NCBI RefSeq assembly: GCF_005780165.1
Contig: NZ_VAUV01000008.1
Span: 248,001-312,000 of the forward strand
Direction: 5' to 3'
DNA length: 64,000 bases
Origin: Phragmitibacter flavus
GTDB taxonomy: Bacteria > Verrucomicrobiota > Verrucomicrobiia > Verrucomicrobiales > Verrucomicrobiaceae
Shown here: positions 31,178 to 40,898 of the stretch, piece after piece
Layout of the letters: every line of letters begins with the position of its first letter
Position numbering within the stretch: the stretch's first letter is position 1
Position numbers and translations under genes: made by a program
Notes under the pieces: model-generated
Databases searched by the model: none
What the model was told of the DNA's origin: nothing
Seen by the model: the letters and a program-made list of their open reading frames with translations, nothing else

Positions 31178-34100
31178 ATGCCCCGTCTGGCGTTCACCCT
31201 AAACAACGGTAAAGAGTTCATCCACGAACTCAACGCCCAACGCATTTCCATCGGTCGCGATCAACGCAACGAGATCCACGTCGACAGCACTTTCGTCTCC
31301 AGCTTTCACGCCGAACTCGTCAGAAAAGACCCGGACCAGACTTACTACGAACTGGTCGATAAAAATTCGACCAACGGCACCTTCGTCAACGGCGAACGCA
31401 TCCGGCGCATCAACATCGCCGTCGGAGACAAGATCCGCTTCGGGGAACTTGACGCCGTGCTGCTGGATTCCCCTTCCCCATCATCTGCTCCTGCACCTGC
31501 TCCTGTCCCGACACCTTTCCCCTCCGTCTCCACCTCTCCTCCCAAACCGGACGGCAGTTCCACCATGATGTTGCAAGGAACTGCCTCCGCTGCTCCGGCA
31601 CCCGTCCTCTTTCCAAAACCCCTGGCCGCCAGCTCCCACCCCCCCGCACCGACCGCCCTAAAAGGCTCGTCGACGTCAAAACCTGGCACCTCAAAACCAA
31701 GCCCGCCAGCCCCCGGCATTTCCAAGGCATCCGCCGCATCTACTCCCGTGGCCCCTTCCACCACCTTAGCTCCCCCCGCCGTCGCCCTCTCCAGAACCGA
31801 CCCTCCGGCAGACAACATCGCTCCCGCTGCAGCACCAGTGCCCGCCCCAAACCGGGACGCTTTGGAAGCGCTTCAAGCCGAAGAAGCCGCCGTCCGGACT
31901 GAACTCGAATCGCTCAAAAAACAGACCGCCGCCCACCAGCGCGATCTGGACAAACTCGAGGCCACCAAACAGGAACTCAGCGCCAACGAATCGCGCCAGC
32001 TCGAACTCAACGCCGCCCTCGCCCTTCTGCAAAATCAATTCAGCGAACGCGACAACCGGCTCAAAAAGACCAACGACTCCCTCCTCGAACGTCAACAGGC
32101 CCTTGAAGCCGCCCGCACCCAGGAGAAAAAACAGCAGGCCGCCCTTGATGCCGTCAACAAACAGCTGGCCGACGAACGACGCCAGCTCGAGACGCTGCGC
32201 GCCGACGCCGCCAAAAGCACCACCGCCCTCAACGAACGCATCGCCGCGCTCGACCACACCCTTTCCGACAAACAATCCGAACTGCGCACCGCCGAGGAAA
32301 AGCTCGAACTCGCCCGCAAATCGGAGGCCGAGACGATGCTCAAAGTCGAGGCCCTGTCCGACACCGACAACCGCCTCAAAGACACCACGGTCGCCCTCCA
32401 GGCTCTCGAAGAGCAGAAACAGAAGACCGAACAGCAGCTCATCTCCCTGACTCAGGAACGCGAGGAAAAAGACAACCTTATCGCCTCCATCACCGAGCTC
32501 AGCACCGCCCAAAACACCCTGCTGCAAACCCTCACCAGCAAGCGCACCGATCTCGAAGCCACCCTGGCCAATCTCGAATCCACCGCCACGGAAAAACAGA
32601 CGCGCATCCGCGATCAGGAAGCCGACATCGCCAGCCTCAAGGAACGCACCGAGGCCATGGAGAAGAACCTCGCCGGCGAAAAAGCCGCCCAGGAGGCCTT
32701 CACCAAAATCCAGGAGGACCTCAGCGCCGCCGAGACCCAACTCAAAAACACCCAGCAGGAACTCAGCGACGAGCAGTCCGCCCTCAGCAAAACCACCGCC
32801 GAGATCCAGGCCCTTGTCCTCGCCCTCGCCACCCACCGCGAAGAAACCAGCGCCGCCGAAAAAAACCATCAGGAAGCCACCGCGAAACTCACCGCGACCC
32901 AGGCACGCATCACCGAGCTCGCACCGACCGAACAAAAACTCGACGAAATCCTCAAGCAGGTCGAATCCGTCACCCAGGAAAGACAAACGCTGGATACCGC
33001 CGTCTCTGCCCTCCAAAAAACGCGCGACGAACTTCAGTCCGCTATCGACCAGCTCAACGCCGATCAACTCACGCTGACTGAGAAAAACGCCAGCCTCACC
33101 GCGCAAATCAAAGCCGGCGAAGAAAAAAACCGTCAGCTCACCGCCAGCATCCACACGACGGAAAACGACCTGAAAACCGTCCAAACCCTTCTCGAAGACA
33201 CCCAGCAAAACCTGCAAAAAACCCAGGGTGAAGAAAAGAGCTCACGCGACCAGCTCGCCGCCGTCACCTCCGAGTTCAACACCACCAAAACCTCTCATCA
33301 AGCCCTCCTCGAACAGAGCACCCGCGAGCAAACCCGGCTCACAAAGCTCAACGACGACATCGAGCAGTCCACTCAAAAAATCGCCGCACTCCAAAAGCAG
33401 GAAACCGATCTCACCCAAACCATCGCCACCCTTAAAGACAACACGGCGAAGCTCGAAAAAGACCAGGCCGACCTCGTCGACCGCAACCACAAAGCCCAGG
33501 ATCAGCTCGCGAAACTTCAGGAGGAAGAAAAATCCTCCCGCAGCCGACTTCCCCTCATCACCGGCGAAATCACCACGGCCCAAGCCGCCCTCGCCGCCCT
33601 CCTGACCCAAAACACCAGCGAACAAACCCGGCTCACCGACTCTACCAAAGAAGCTGAAGCTGCCGCCAAAAAACTCGCCGAACTGCAGAAACAGCAAGCC
33701 GAACTCGAGCAATCTCTGACCACGCTCAAAGAGAGCAAAACCAAACTCGAAGAAGAACAGGCCAACCTGCAGACCAGCACCAAGGAAACCCAAACACGCC
33801 TGACCCAGCTTCAAACCGACGAGAAAAGCGCACGCGACGCCAACGACAAAGCCCAGTCCGCCCTCAAAGAGAGCAGCTCCGCCCTTGAAAAACTTCAGAA
33901 GGAAATCGCCGCCAACACCACTCGTCTTGAGACCGAATTGAACGAGGGCGATCAATTGCTGACCATCACCGCGGCCCTCGGCCTCGCCAAGGAACGCCAG
34001 AAAGACAGCACCGCCAAGCTCAACGAAACCACCGAAAAAGAAGCCGCTCTGAGTGTCCAGGTCACCAGCCTCGAAGAACGCATCACCCGCCAGACCAAGG

Positions 34101-34603
34101 CCCTCGAACAACAACAGGAAGATGCCCGCAACAAAGAGGCCGAGGCACAACAGGCCCTCGCCAAAGCCAAAACCGAACTCGCCAGCAGCACCAGCCGCGT
34201 CACCGAGCTTCAGCAGAAAGAAAAGCTCCTCGCCGACAAACTCGCCACCGGCACCGACAGCCAGACCGTCATCCTGTTTGCCCACGACCTCATCAACCGC
34301 CTCGAGTTGCTCGACTTCGTCATCCAGCGTTACTCCTCCTCAAACGAAAACGCGGATGTCGTCGATCAGCTCCAATCGCTGCGCCAGTCCTTCGAGGACA
34401 TCCTCGCCCAGCACAACGTCAACGAATTCACCATCCGCCCGGGTCTTGAAGCCGATGCCGCCCTTTACCATCGCATCAACCTGATCGGCGAAGCCCCGGA
34501 AGACGCCCCCCTCCGCATCCGCGAAACCATCCGCCCCGGCTACCTTTACCAAAGCCCCAACGGGTCCTCCGTGGTCCTCCGCAAAGCCGACGTCAAAGCG
34601 TGA
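31178..34603 (+). CDS. FHA-domain protein with very long coiled coil
   Basis: A 1141-aa protein. Residues 5-95 form a forkhead-associated phosphothreonine-binding domain: ISIGRDQRNEIHVD, SSFHAELVRK, NSTNGTFVNGERI, and VGDKIRFGE carry the expected Arg, Ser-His and Asn residues. Residues about 95-220 are a Pro/Ala/Ser-rich flexible linker. About 225-1030 is almost uninterrupted Glu/Lys/Gln/Ala/Leu coiled coil. The last 100 residues (from TVILFAHDLINRLELLDF) look like a small globular domain. No signal peptide or membrane segment is visible, so it is probably a cytoplasmic scaffold that docks onto phosphorylated proteins; no kinase gene lies nearby. Confidence 0.85.
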   Translation: MPRLAFTLNNGKEFIHELNAQRISIGRDQRNEIHVDSTFVSSFHAELVRKDPDQTYYELVDKNSTNGTFVNGERIRRINIAVGDKIRFGELDAVLLDSPSPSSAPAPAPVPTPFPSVSTSPPKPDGSSTMMLQGTASAAPAPVLFPKPLAASSHPPAPTALKGSSTSKPGTSKPSPPAPGISKASAASTPVAPSTTLAPPAVALSRTDPPADNIAPAAAPVPAPNRDALEALQAEEAAVRTELESLKKQTAAHQRDLDKLEATKQELSANESRQLELNAALALLQNQFSERDNRLKKTNDSLLERQQALEAARTQEKKQQAALDAVNKQLADERRQLETLRADAAKSTTALNERIAALDHTLSDKQSELRTAEEKLELARKSEAETMLKVEALSDTDNRLKDTTVALQALEEQKQKTEQQLISLTQEREEKDNLIASITELSTAQNTLLQTLTSKRTDLEATLANLESTATEKQTRIRDQEADIASLKERTEAMEKNLAGEKAAQEAFTKIQEDLSAAETQLKNTQQELSDEQSALSKTTAEIQALVLALATHREETSAAEKNHQEATAKLTATQARITELAPTEQKLDEILKQVESVTQERQTLDTAVSALQKTRDELQSAIDQLNADQLTLTEKNASLTAQIKAGEEKNRQLTASIHTTENDLKTVQTLLEDTQQNLQKTQGEEKSSRDQLAAVTSEFNTTKTSHQALLEQSTREQTRLTKLNDDIEQSTQKIAALQKQETDLTQTIATLKDNTAKLEKDQADLVDRNHKAQDQLAKLQEEEKSSRSRLPLITGEITTAQAALAALLTQNTSEQTRLTDSTKEAEAAAKKLAELQKQQAELEQSLTTLKESKTKLEEEQANLQTSTKETQTRLTQLQTDEKSARDANDKAQSALKESSSALEKLQKEIAANTTRLETELNEGDQLLTITAALGLAKERQKDSTAKLNETTEKEAALSVQVTSLEERITRQTKALEQQQEDARNKEAEAQQALAKAKTELASSTSRVTELQQKEKLLADKLATGTDSQTVILFAHDLINRLELLDFVIQRYSSSNENADVVDQLQSLRQSFEDILAQHNVNEFTIRPGLEADAALYHRINLIGEAPEDAPLRIRETIRPGYLYQSPNGSSVVLRKADVKA

Positions 34604-35058
34604 TGTGCGACATCGTTTCACCCAGCATGACAGCTTTCGTGCCCTTTAACGGACGAAAAGTGAGCCCTACATTATAGACTTCCATCAATGCGGGAAGCTG
34701 TTGGCGGACAAGGGAAAGCTCAATATAAGGCCTATCTGACGCGCTGCTTAAAACGGATAAATCCAATATAAAAGACAAGCGACATCAGTAACAACAAAAA
34801 TACCTTCTGCGCTACTACACTCATCATCTCTAAATTAGGCCTTAAAAAGGTGAGTAAGATTCCCGTAAGAAAAAGCATGATCAAGACTTCCAATGAAGTT
34901 TTTAGAAAGGCTTTAAGATATTCCACGATGGTTTTCTCATTGAAGATTTCAACTGGCGCTCATTGAGGCCTGAAAGCGATGGATTTTCTTTATCCCGCTG
35001 CTGAACCTGCCGACCGTTTCCAATAATTCCAGCAGGGAGTCCACCCGCCCCACATCCC
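34604..35058. other. AT-rich intergenic island
   Basis: 455 bp that are visibly more AT-rich than the flanking genes, suggesting foreign or decayed sequence. Two short minus-strand open frames overlap here: 34732-34926 (annotated separately) and 34593-34778, a TTG-start 61-codon frame without recognisable similarity that I do not call. Confidence 0.5.
34732..34926 (-). CDS. possible small two-helix membrane protein
   Basis: A 64-codon frame with a GTG start. It encodes two hydrophobic segments (VLIMLFLTGILLTFL and KVFLLLLMSLVFYIGFI) and a basic C-terminus FKQRVR, which is the shape of a small inner-membrane protein. No family is recognised, there is no strong ribosome-binding site, and base composition differs from its neighbours. 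It may be a remnant. Confidence 0.3.
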   Translation of the reverse strand: MEYLKAFLKTSLEVLIMLFLTGILLTFLRPNLEMMSVVAQKVFLLLLMSLVFYIGFIRFKQRVR

Positions 35059-35400
35059 ATGCCTATCCCTCAACCCGACCCCTTCGTCAAACTCGTCGAT
35101 CACCGCATGCCCGACGGCTCACGCCTCTTCATCGAATTCCCCATCCGCCACCCCTGGTCGCTCATCCACTCCCATCTCGCCACCCTGGACGAACTCACCA
35201 TCACCAGGTTCGTCACCGACGATATCACCGAAGGCTGGCTAGACTTCACCTTCCTCCATCACGAGTTCACCGTCCACGATCCACTCGATAGCTACCTCGT
35301 CTTCGTCAAAGCCCCCGCCTGCGACATCTTCATCCAGCTTGAGATCCTTGAGCATCTTCGCAACCTCCCCCTTCCCTCTCCACCTTCATCCGCCGCCTGA
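35059..35400 (+). CDS. hypothetical protein
   Basis: A 113-aa soluble protein, MPIPQPDPFVKLVDHRMPDG at the start, with a central acidic stretch and aromatic residues (GWLDFTFLHHEFTVHD). I do not recognise a family. Its 3' end overlaps the convergent DUF3592-like gene by 71 nt; both frames look plausible, so the overlap may be real, or the Pro/Ser-rich tail (LPLPSPPSSAA) may reflect read-in to the other gene. Confidence 0.5.
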   Translation: MPIPQPDPFVKLVDHRMPDGSRLFIEFPIRHPWSLIHSHLATLDELTITRFVTDDITEGWLDFTFLHHEFTVHDPLDSYLVFVKAPACDIFIQLEILEHLRNLPLPSPPSSAA

Positions 35401-35926
35401 TCCGCCGCCACTCAAGCAATCCAATAAAAAACACCCCCAACCCCAGCCCCGTCAGCGCCCAACCCACCCACACCCTGCCCCGCATCAGCACCGCCTGCGC
35501 CGGATCCTTCGGGTCGTAATAAACCCTCACCCGCTTCCCAGGCTGCCAAGCCGCAAACGCCGCCTGCGTCCCAAACTCTTGCCGCGCCCGAGCTTCATCC
35601 GCCTCTGGCACACCCGGCGTTGCTGACGAATGCGAAAACCGCTCCCCGCGATACTCCATCCCGTCCACCTCATAGCGGTAAACCACCCCCACCGCAGGCC
35701 GCGCGCCCTTCGAGTGATACTCCGATACTACCCGCGTTGCCACCACCCGCCCCTCCACCGACGGCCACGAAGTTGAACGCATCGCCGGCCACAAGCCCGC
35801 CACTCCCATCCACAACATCGAACCACCCCCGAAAAGCAACGTCATTGTCACCACCCAGGCCCCCCTGATGGTCAAACCCCTTTTCAGCCCCCTCCCGCCT
35901 TGCTTACTCTTTTTCATTCGCTCCAC
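35330..35926 (-). CDS. DUF3592-like membrane protein
   Basis: About 198 aa with an N-terminal membrane segment (AWVVTMTLLFGGGSMLWMGV) and a C-terminal one (GWALTGLGLGVFFIGLLEW). Between them lies an extracytoplasmic beta-rich domain with the DUF3592 pattern: WPSVEGRVVATRV, VVYRYEVDGMEYRGERF, WQPGKRVRVYYDPKDPAQAVL. Function is unknown for the family. ATGs at 35926 and 35917 are both possible; either overlaps the 3' end of the upstream gene (stop at 35904). Confidence 0.75.
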   Translation of the reverse strand: MERMKKSKQGGRGLKRGLTIRGAWVVTMTLLFGGGSMLWMGVAGLWPAMRSTSWPSVEGRVVATRVVSEYHSKGARPAVGVVYRYEVDGMEYRGERFSHSSATPGVPEADEARARQEFGTQAAFAAWQPGKRVRVYYDPKDPAQAVLMRGRVWVGWALTGLGLGVFFIGLLEWRRIRRRMKVEREGGGCEDAQGSQAG

Positions 35927-36392
35927 CTTTCTTCCAGCCGGTCACCTTCCCATCCCATCTTCCGAACGTTTCCAGCACATCCTTCAAAAAACTCCGTCGC
36001 CCCATCAACAGCGCCAGCCCCCATGCCGTCATCAGCGACACCAACCCCAAACCCAACAAAAAAACGCCACCCCCCAAATGAGCTTCGAGCCCACCCACCT
36101 TCCTTCCCAAAAATTCCGACATCGCCATCTGAAAAAGCGAATCGGTATTGCGCCGTGCATACATCAACTGGCCCACCAACCCAATCCACAAAACCACCAT
36201 CCACACCACTCCCTCACGATCCCGGTAAAACCACCAGGACAACGCGCCACCCAGCAGCACCGCCATCGGCACCGCCAGCATCATGAGCGCCTGCAACGGC
36301 ACCTCCCCACCAAGCCATCCCCAGCCCAGCCACTGGATACCTACCAGCAAAGCCGCTAAAACAAACCAGGCCCCCTTCATACCACTCTTCAT
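35904..36392 (-). CDS. hypothetical membrane protein
   Basis: A 162-aa protein with about four hydrophobic segments: GAWFVLAALLVGIQWLGWGW, LQALMMLAVPMAVLLGGALS, VVWMVVLWIGLVGQLMY and GGVFLLGLGLVSLMTAWGLAL. The tail is basic (KVTGWKKGGANEKE). I do not recognise the family. Its end overlaps the start of the DUF3592-like gene, so the two form a coupled pair. Confidence 0.6.
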   Translation of the reverse strand: MKSGMKGAWFVLAALLVGIQWLGWGWLGGEVPLQALMMLAVPMAVLLGGALSWWFYRDREGVVWMVVLWIGLVGQLMYARRNTDSLFQMAMSEFLGRKVGGLEAHLGGGVFLLGLGLVSLMTAWGLALLMGRRSFLKDVLETFGRWDGKVTGWKKGGANEKE

Positions 36393-36643
36393 AAAACACT
36401 CCCTTCATGCTGACAACCCCCAAACACCGGGCGGCGGAATTCCCGCGTGACCGTTTTTATACGATCATTGATTCCCCCAGGGTCTGTGCGAATCCTACTG
36501 GAAATGATCCATCCCCACACCACGACTCTCACCAAGTTGCTGGCACAGTTGCGCCGTCGTTTGGTTCGATGTTTCAACCCCAAGACGTATTGCTCTGAAT
36601 TGATGTCGGTCACATGGAACGGCACCACTCCCAGGGCCTTATC

Positions 36644-37540
36644 CTAGAGCACGATTTCGGTCCCGATTCCTTTGTCGGTAAAGATCTCCAGCACAACAGA
36701 ATGGGGAATGCGACCGTCGATCATGTGAACTTTTCCGACCCCGCCGCGCAGGGCATCGAGCGCACTATCGACCTTGGGGATCATCCCGCCTGAGATGATG
36801 CCTTCGCGTTTCAACTGGCCGACAAAGTCGGTGTTTAGCGTTGGGATCAAAGTGCCGTTGTCTTTCGGATCACGCATCACCCCCAGCACGTCGCTGAGGA
36901 AAATCAGTTTGTGTGCCTTCAGCTTCTTCGCCAAGGCACAGGCCGCGATGTCGGCATTGACGTTCAGTGTGTTGGCCGATCCCACTTCACGGGCCACTGG
37001 AGAAACCACCGGAACCACTTCCCCCGCGACGGCCAGTTCGACCACCTCGGTGTTGCAGTCGACCACCTCACCAACAAAGCCGACGTCGTGCTCTTCGCCT
37101 GTTGCTGGGTCCGTGGCGAGCATGCGTTTGCCTTGAAAAACGCTGGTGCCCGCCAATCCCAAAGCACGGCCCCCAAGAAATTTGATGCGCTTCACCAGGT
37201 CCGGATTGATCACCCGCGCCAGCGTCTCCTCGACAATGCTGATCGTCTCCGCATCCGTCACCCGCATCCCGGCGATGAACTTTGCCTCCAGTCCGGCATC
37301 TTTCATGGCTTTGTTGATGGCCTTGCCACCCCCATGCACCAGCACCGGATTGATCCCCACCGCCTCAAGAAACACGATGTCGCGCAGCAGGCTCTCCACC
37401 AGCGACTGCTCCTCCATGGCACTGCCGCCGACCTTGATCAAAAAGGTCTGGCCACGAAAATTTTGGATGTAGGGCAACGCTTCTAGGAAGACGTCGGCTT
37501 TGCGAATGTGGGAGTCGAGATTCAATGGAGTATTGGTCAA
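36644..37540 (-). CDS. argB: acetylglutamate kinase
   Basis: Second step of arginine biosynthesis, ATP-dependent phosphorylation of N-acetylglutamate. It is 298 aa. The amino-acid-kinase fold is clear: FLIKVGGSAM, PVLVHGGGKAINKAM, NVNADIAACALAKKLKAHKLIFLSDV split over the nucleotide site, and ISGGMIPKVDSALDALRGGV. The N-terminal extension (HIRKADVFLEALPYIQNFRG) matches hexameric, arginine-sensitive ArgB enzymes. Last gene of argC-argJ-argB; the gap to argJ is 11 nt. Confidence 0.97.
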   Translation of the reverse strand: MTNTPLNLDSHIRKADVFLEALPYIQNFRGQTFLIKVGGSAMEEQSLVESLLRDIVFLEAVGINPVLVHGGGKAINKAMKDAGLEAKFIAGMRVTDAETISIVEETLARVINPDLVKRIKFLGGRALGLAGTSVFQGKRMLATDPATGEEHDVGFVGEVVDCNTEVVELAVAGEVVPVVSPVAREVGSANTLNVNADIAACALAKKLKAHKLIFLSDVLGVMRDPKDNGTLIPTLNTDFVGQLKREGIISGGMIPKVDSALDALRGGVGKVHMIDGRIPHSVVLEIFTDKGIGTEIVL

Positions 37541-37551
37541 AGAATTTTGGA

Positions 37552-38832
37552 TCAGACGAGTCCCGTCTGCCGTTTTGCAAATACCGCCGCCGAGTATTCT
37601 GCCGCATTAAAATCGACAAACTCCTCGCTGAGATCGGTGGTGAACACGTGATAGTTCGCGCTTCCCAAATTGAGATCAATGGTCACGGCAAACTCCGGCT
37701 GCTGGGTGACTTTCTCCAGTTCCCGCACCGGCGTGGTGCTGGCAAGCCCATTCTTCGCAGCGATCAGTCCGCCAAAATAAATGTCGATGAACTCTTCCCG
37801 GATGCGGGCACCTGAATAACCCACCGCATGAATCACCCGGCCCCAGTTGGGATCGCCACCATGCCACGAGCATTTCACCAGCAACGACTTGGCCACCGTT
37901 TCCGCCACCTTCTTGGCGTCCTGATAGGTGCGGGCGTTCTGCACGCGGATTTCGACAAACTTGGTTACTCGCTCGCCGTCGCGGACCATCATCTTGGCCA
38001 GCTCACGCATCACATGACGCAGCGCTGCACGAAAGATCGGGGTGCAGGCCGAACGACTCTTGATCACCGGAGCCTCGCTGGCACCGTTGCTCATCACGAT
38101 CACCGTGTCGTTGGTGCTGGTATCGCCATCAATGGTGATGCGGTTGAAACTTTGCTCCACCGCCGCCAACGTCGCGCGCTTCAGTTCAGCGGGATCAACC
38201 TTGGCATCGGTCGTGATGACGCACAGCATTGTCGCCATGTTGGGACAGATCATGCCCGCGCCTTTGGCAATGCCGCCAATGCGAAACGTCGCCCCCTCAC
38301 ACTCCACTTCCACCGCATAAGTCTTCGGTTTGGTGTCGCTGGTCATGATGGCCGCCGCCGCCGCATCCGATCCATCTGCACTGATCGCCAGCGCCAGCTC
38401 GGGAATGCGAGGAAGAATCCGCCCCATCGGCATGGTCATGCCAATGATTCCTGTTGAACACGCCAGCACCTGCCGCATCCTCACGCCCAACTCTTCGGCT
38501 ACCGCTTTCGTTGTGGCTTTGGTGTCCGCAATCCCCTGATGGCCCGTGCAGGCATTGGCATTGCCACTGTTGGCCACCACAGCACGAATGTCGCCCGTTT
38601 TGATGTGCTGTTGCGAAACCCGCACCGGGGCAGCCTTGACCCGGTTCGTCGTAAAACAACCCTCGGTCGCCGTTGGCAGATCCGATACCACCAGCGCGAG
38701 ATCGAGACGCGTCGCGTCGGGATTTTTGATGCCACACGAAATCGCCCCCGCACGAAAACCATAAGCCGCCGTTACTCCACCAGGGATGTCCTTGAAGACC
38801 AGTTCCGTTTCCTGTGATGCCAGCTTGCTCAT
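37552..38832 (-). CDS. argJ: bifunctional ornithine acetyltransferase / N-acetylglutamate synthase
   Basis: Recycles the acetyl group from acetylornithine to glutamate, making a cyclic arginine pathway. It is 426 aa. The self-cleavage site is visible as NMATMLCVITTDA, where the Thr becomes the N-terminal nucleophile of the beta chain; the upstream KGAGMICP is also canonical. The C-terminus ends with the expected NSAEYSAAV-like segment (NAAEYSAAVFAKRQ). It lies 33 nt downstream of argC. Confidence 0.97.
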   Translation of the reverse strand: MSKLASQETELVFKDIPGGVTAAYGFRAGAISCGIKNPDATRLDLALVVSDLPTATEGCFTTNRVKAAPVRVSQQHIKTGDIRAVVANSGNANACTGHQGIADTKATTKAVAEELGVRMRQVLACSTGIIGMTMPMGRILPRIPELALAISADGSDAAAAAIMTSDTKPKTYAVEVECEGATFRIGGIAKGAGMICPNMATMLCVITTDAKVDPAELKRATLAAVEQSFNRITIDGDTSTNDTVIVMSNGASEAPVIKSRSACTPIFRAALRHVMRELAKMMVRDGERVTKFVEIRVQNARTYQDAKKVAETVAKSLLVKCSWHGGDPNWGRVIHAVGYSGARIREEFIDIYFGGLIAAKNGLASTTPVRELEKVTQQPEFAVTIDLNLGSANYHVFTTDLSEEFVDFNAAEYSAAVFAKRQTGLV

Positions 38833-38865
38833 GATAAAATTGCTCCTGAAATGCCGCGCGGCAGG

Positions 38866-39915
38866 TTATCCAAGCACCAAACCTGTAGTTTCCGGAAAAC
38901 CATGGGCAAGGTTAAAATTCTGCACCGCCTGTCCAGACGCGCCTTTGATCAAATTGTCCTCCGCGCTCATCAAAATGAGCTGCCCGGCGCGCTCATCGAA
39001 CGACCAGCCGACATCAATAAAATTGGTGCCCGTGACGTTCTTGGTGTCAGGACATTGATTGGTCCCGAGCAACCGCACAAACGGCCTGCCTGCATAAGTG
39101 CCACGCAATGTCTTCTCCACATCACCCGCCGTGATGCCCTCGCGCAGTGCTGCAAAAATCGTCGTGCAAATACCCTGATTCACCGGAACCAGATGCGGCA
39201 CGAAAGATATCCGCACATGTCGTCCGGCAGCGCGATCCAGTTCCTGGCCGACCTCACTCAAATGACGATGTTTCGGCACCCCATAACTGCGCACGCTCTC
39301 GTTGCATTCGCAAAACAAAAACGGCACGCTCTCCTTGCGCCCGGCTCCGCTCACGCCGCTCATGCTGGCGACGGAAATCGGACTGTTCTCCAACAGATCC
39401 GCCCGCAACAAAGGCACCAGCGGCACCAGCATGCTGGTCGGATAACACCCCGGACACGCCAGCAACTGAGCACCGGCAATCGACTCTCCGTTCAACTCGG
39501 GCAATGCATAAACCGCTTGCGACAGCAGTTCAGGAGCCGGATGAGGATGCCCATAAAATGCTTCGTATAGCGCGGCATTACGCAACCGGAAATCCGCGCT
39601 CAGGTCAATCACCTGAATGCCCGCATTCAACAACGGAGCTGCAAATTCATGCGCCAATCCGTGAGGCAACGCCAAAAACGCCGTTTGCGTTCCCGCCGCT
39701 TTGAGAGCCGCGATGTCGGGAGCGACAAAAGTCAGCGAATCCGCATTGGCCACCCCGCGCCAGCGAGGAAACTCCGCCACCAGAGGCTTGCCCGCGTGCG
39801 CCCGCGATGTCACTGCCACGATTTCCGCCTGCGGATGCAACAGCAACAAACGCAACAATTCCCTTCCAGAATAACCACTGGCTCCGACGACGGCGACTTT
39901 AACTTTGGTAGACAT
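38866..39915 (-). CDS. argC: N-acetyl-gamma-glutamyl-phosphate reductase
   Basis: Third step of arginine synthesis. It is 349 aa from the ATG at 39915 (MSTKVKVAVVGASGYSGREL), the canonical NADP-binding start; the frame is open 14 codons further upstream. The catalytic Cys lies in LLACPGCYPTSMLVPL and the conserved VSGVSGAGRK-like segment is present (SMSGVSGAGRKES). First gene of the arg operon. Confidence 0.97.
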   Translation of the reverse strand: MSTKVKVAVVGASGYSGRELLRLLLLHPQAEIVAVTSRAHAGKPLVAEFPRWRGVANADSLTFVAPDIAALKAAGTQTAFLALPHGLAHEFAAPLLNAGIQVIDLSADFRLRNAALYEAFYGHPHPAPELLSQAVYALPELNGESIAGAQLLACPGCYPTSMLVPLVPLLRADLLENSPISVASMSGVSGAGRKESVPFLFCECNESVRSYGVPKHRHLSEVGQELDRAAGRHVRISFVPHLVPVNQGICTTIFAALREGITAGDVEKTLRGTYAGRPFVRLLGTNQCPDTKNVTGTNFIDVGWSFDERAGQLILMSAEDNLIKGASGQAVQNFNLAHGFPETTGLVLG

Positions 39916-40094
39916 GAAAGCGAGCCGTGAAGATGCTGCGATGCGCCTTTCGCGCAAGATGATTTGCGGTGCTTTGTGCTCACTGACTACTTAAGGCACC
40001 AAACATTCAGCCCTTAAACTCTAATCTGAGCCCGATGCCATCCGGGCACGGGCTTCCACCACTTCAATGAACGCTGACTTTGATCCGATTATCC

Positions 40095-40733
40095 TCAGAT
40101 GCCAGGAGCTGGCAAAGCCGCACCCTCAGGCGCTTCATGATCCGTGGGAGGCTGCACCTCGGCATGCGGTTGCACATTGGGAACCGAGGGTCCGCGTGCC
40201 TGCGCAAACTTGATCTTCGAACGCAATAGCAAGGTGCCCATGAAAAAATCCGCGAGAGGGAACACCACGTTGAAATTTTTGTGCATGTAACGGTGATGCA
40301 ACAAATGGTGACCATTGAGGCGGAAGAAAATGCCTGAACGCTCAATGTGGCGTTTGCGGGGAAGGTGCATGCACCAGTGAATGTATTCGTAAACGACGTA
40401 GTAGCCGGTCACCGCCGTCAATGATCCGGCAAGAATCGCCCACTGACCCGCCAACAACGCCACCGGCAGCATCGGAATCTGCGCCAGCATGATCAAGACC
40501 GGACCATTCCACCAGGCCATCGGGATGGTTTCCTTATCCGACTCCTTTACCAAATGATAAGTGTGATCCGCCTTGAAAACCTTGTGATGCACCACGGCAT
40601 GCGCACGAAAAGCATAATCAAACTTGCCAACTGGCTTGTGCATCACAAAACGATGAATCGCCCATTCAAAAAAAGAAGTCATCACCACCGAAATGGCGAA
40701 TCCGACTGCGGACCAAAATAAGAAAGATTGCAT
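40095..40733 (-). CDS. membrane fatty acid hydroxylase / sterol desaturase family protein
   Basis: A 212-aa integral membrane di-iron enzyme. The histidine boxes are all present: HRFVMH, HAVVHHK, HTYH, HWCMH, and HHLLHHRYMHKN. Membrane segments surround them (SAVGFAISVVMTSFFEWAI, VLIMLAQIPMLPVALLAG). The C-terminal 30 residues are Pro/Ala-rich and dispensable-looking. Homologues hydroxylate fatty acids, carotenoids or sterols; the substrate here is unknown. Confidence 0.88.
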   Translation of the reverse strand: MQSFLFWSAVGFAISVVMTSFFEWAIHRFVMHKPVGKFDYAFRAHAVVHHKVFKADHTYHLVKESDKETIPMAWWNGPVLIMLAQIPMLPVALLAGQWAILAGSLTAVTGYYVVYEYIHWCMHLPRKRHIERSGIFFRLNGHHLLHHRYMHKNFNVVFPLADFFMGTLLLRSKIKFAQARGPSVPNVQPHAEVQPPTDHEAPEGAALPAPGI

Positions 40734-40898
40734 GTGGAGTCAGTAACTGTATCTGGGCTCCAACAGGGATTTGCCCGCCGGAGGAGCGCAAAAGTTACCC
40801 TCCATTTCGCGATTTGGCAACAGGAATCACTAGCCAGTCGGCGCGTGCGATGGTCAACATTGTGACATATTTGTCTCCACCCCGACAAAGCCGCTCTT

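Noticed and set aside
32092-34285. Several long minus-strand frames opposite the FHA/coiled-coil gene
   Set aside because: Low-complexity shadows of repetitive Glu/Lys/Gln codons.
36389-36628. 79-codon minus frame upstream of argB's 3' flank
   Set aside because: No ribosome-binding site, no recognisable features and no conserved-looking segments; the 250-bp gap 36393-36643 appears non-coding.
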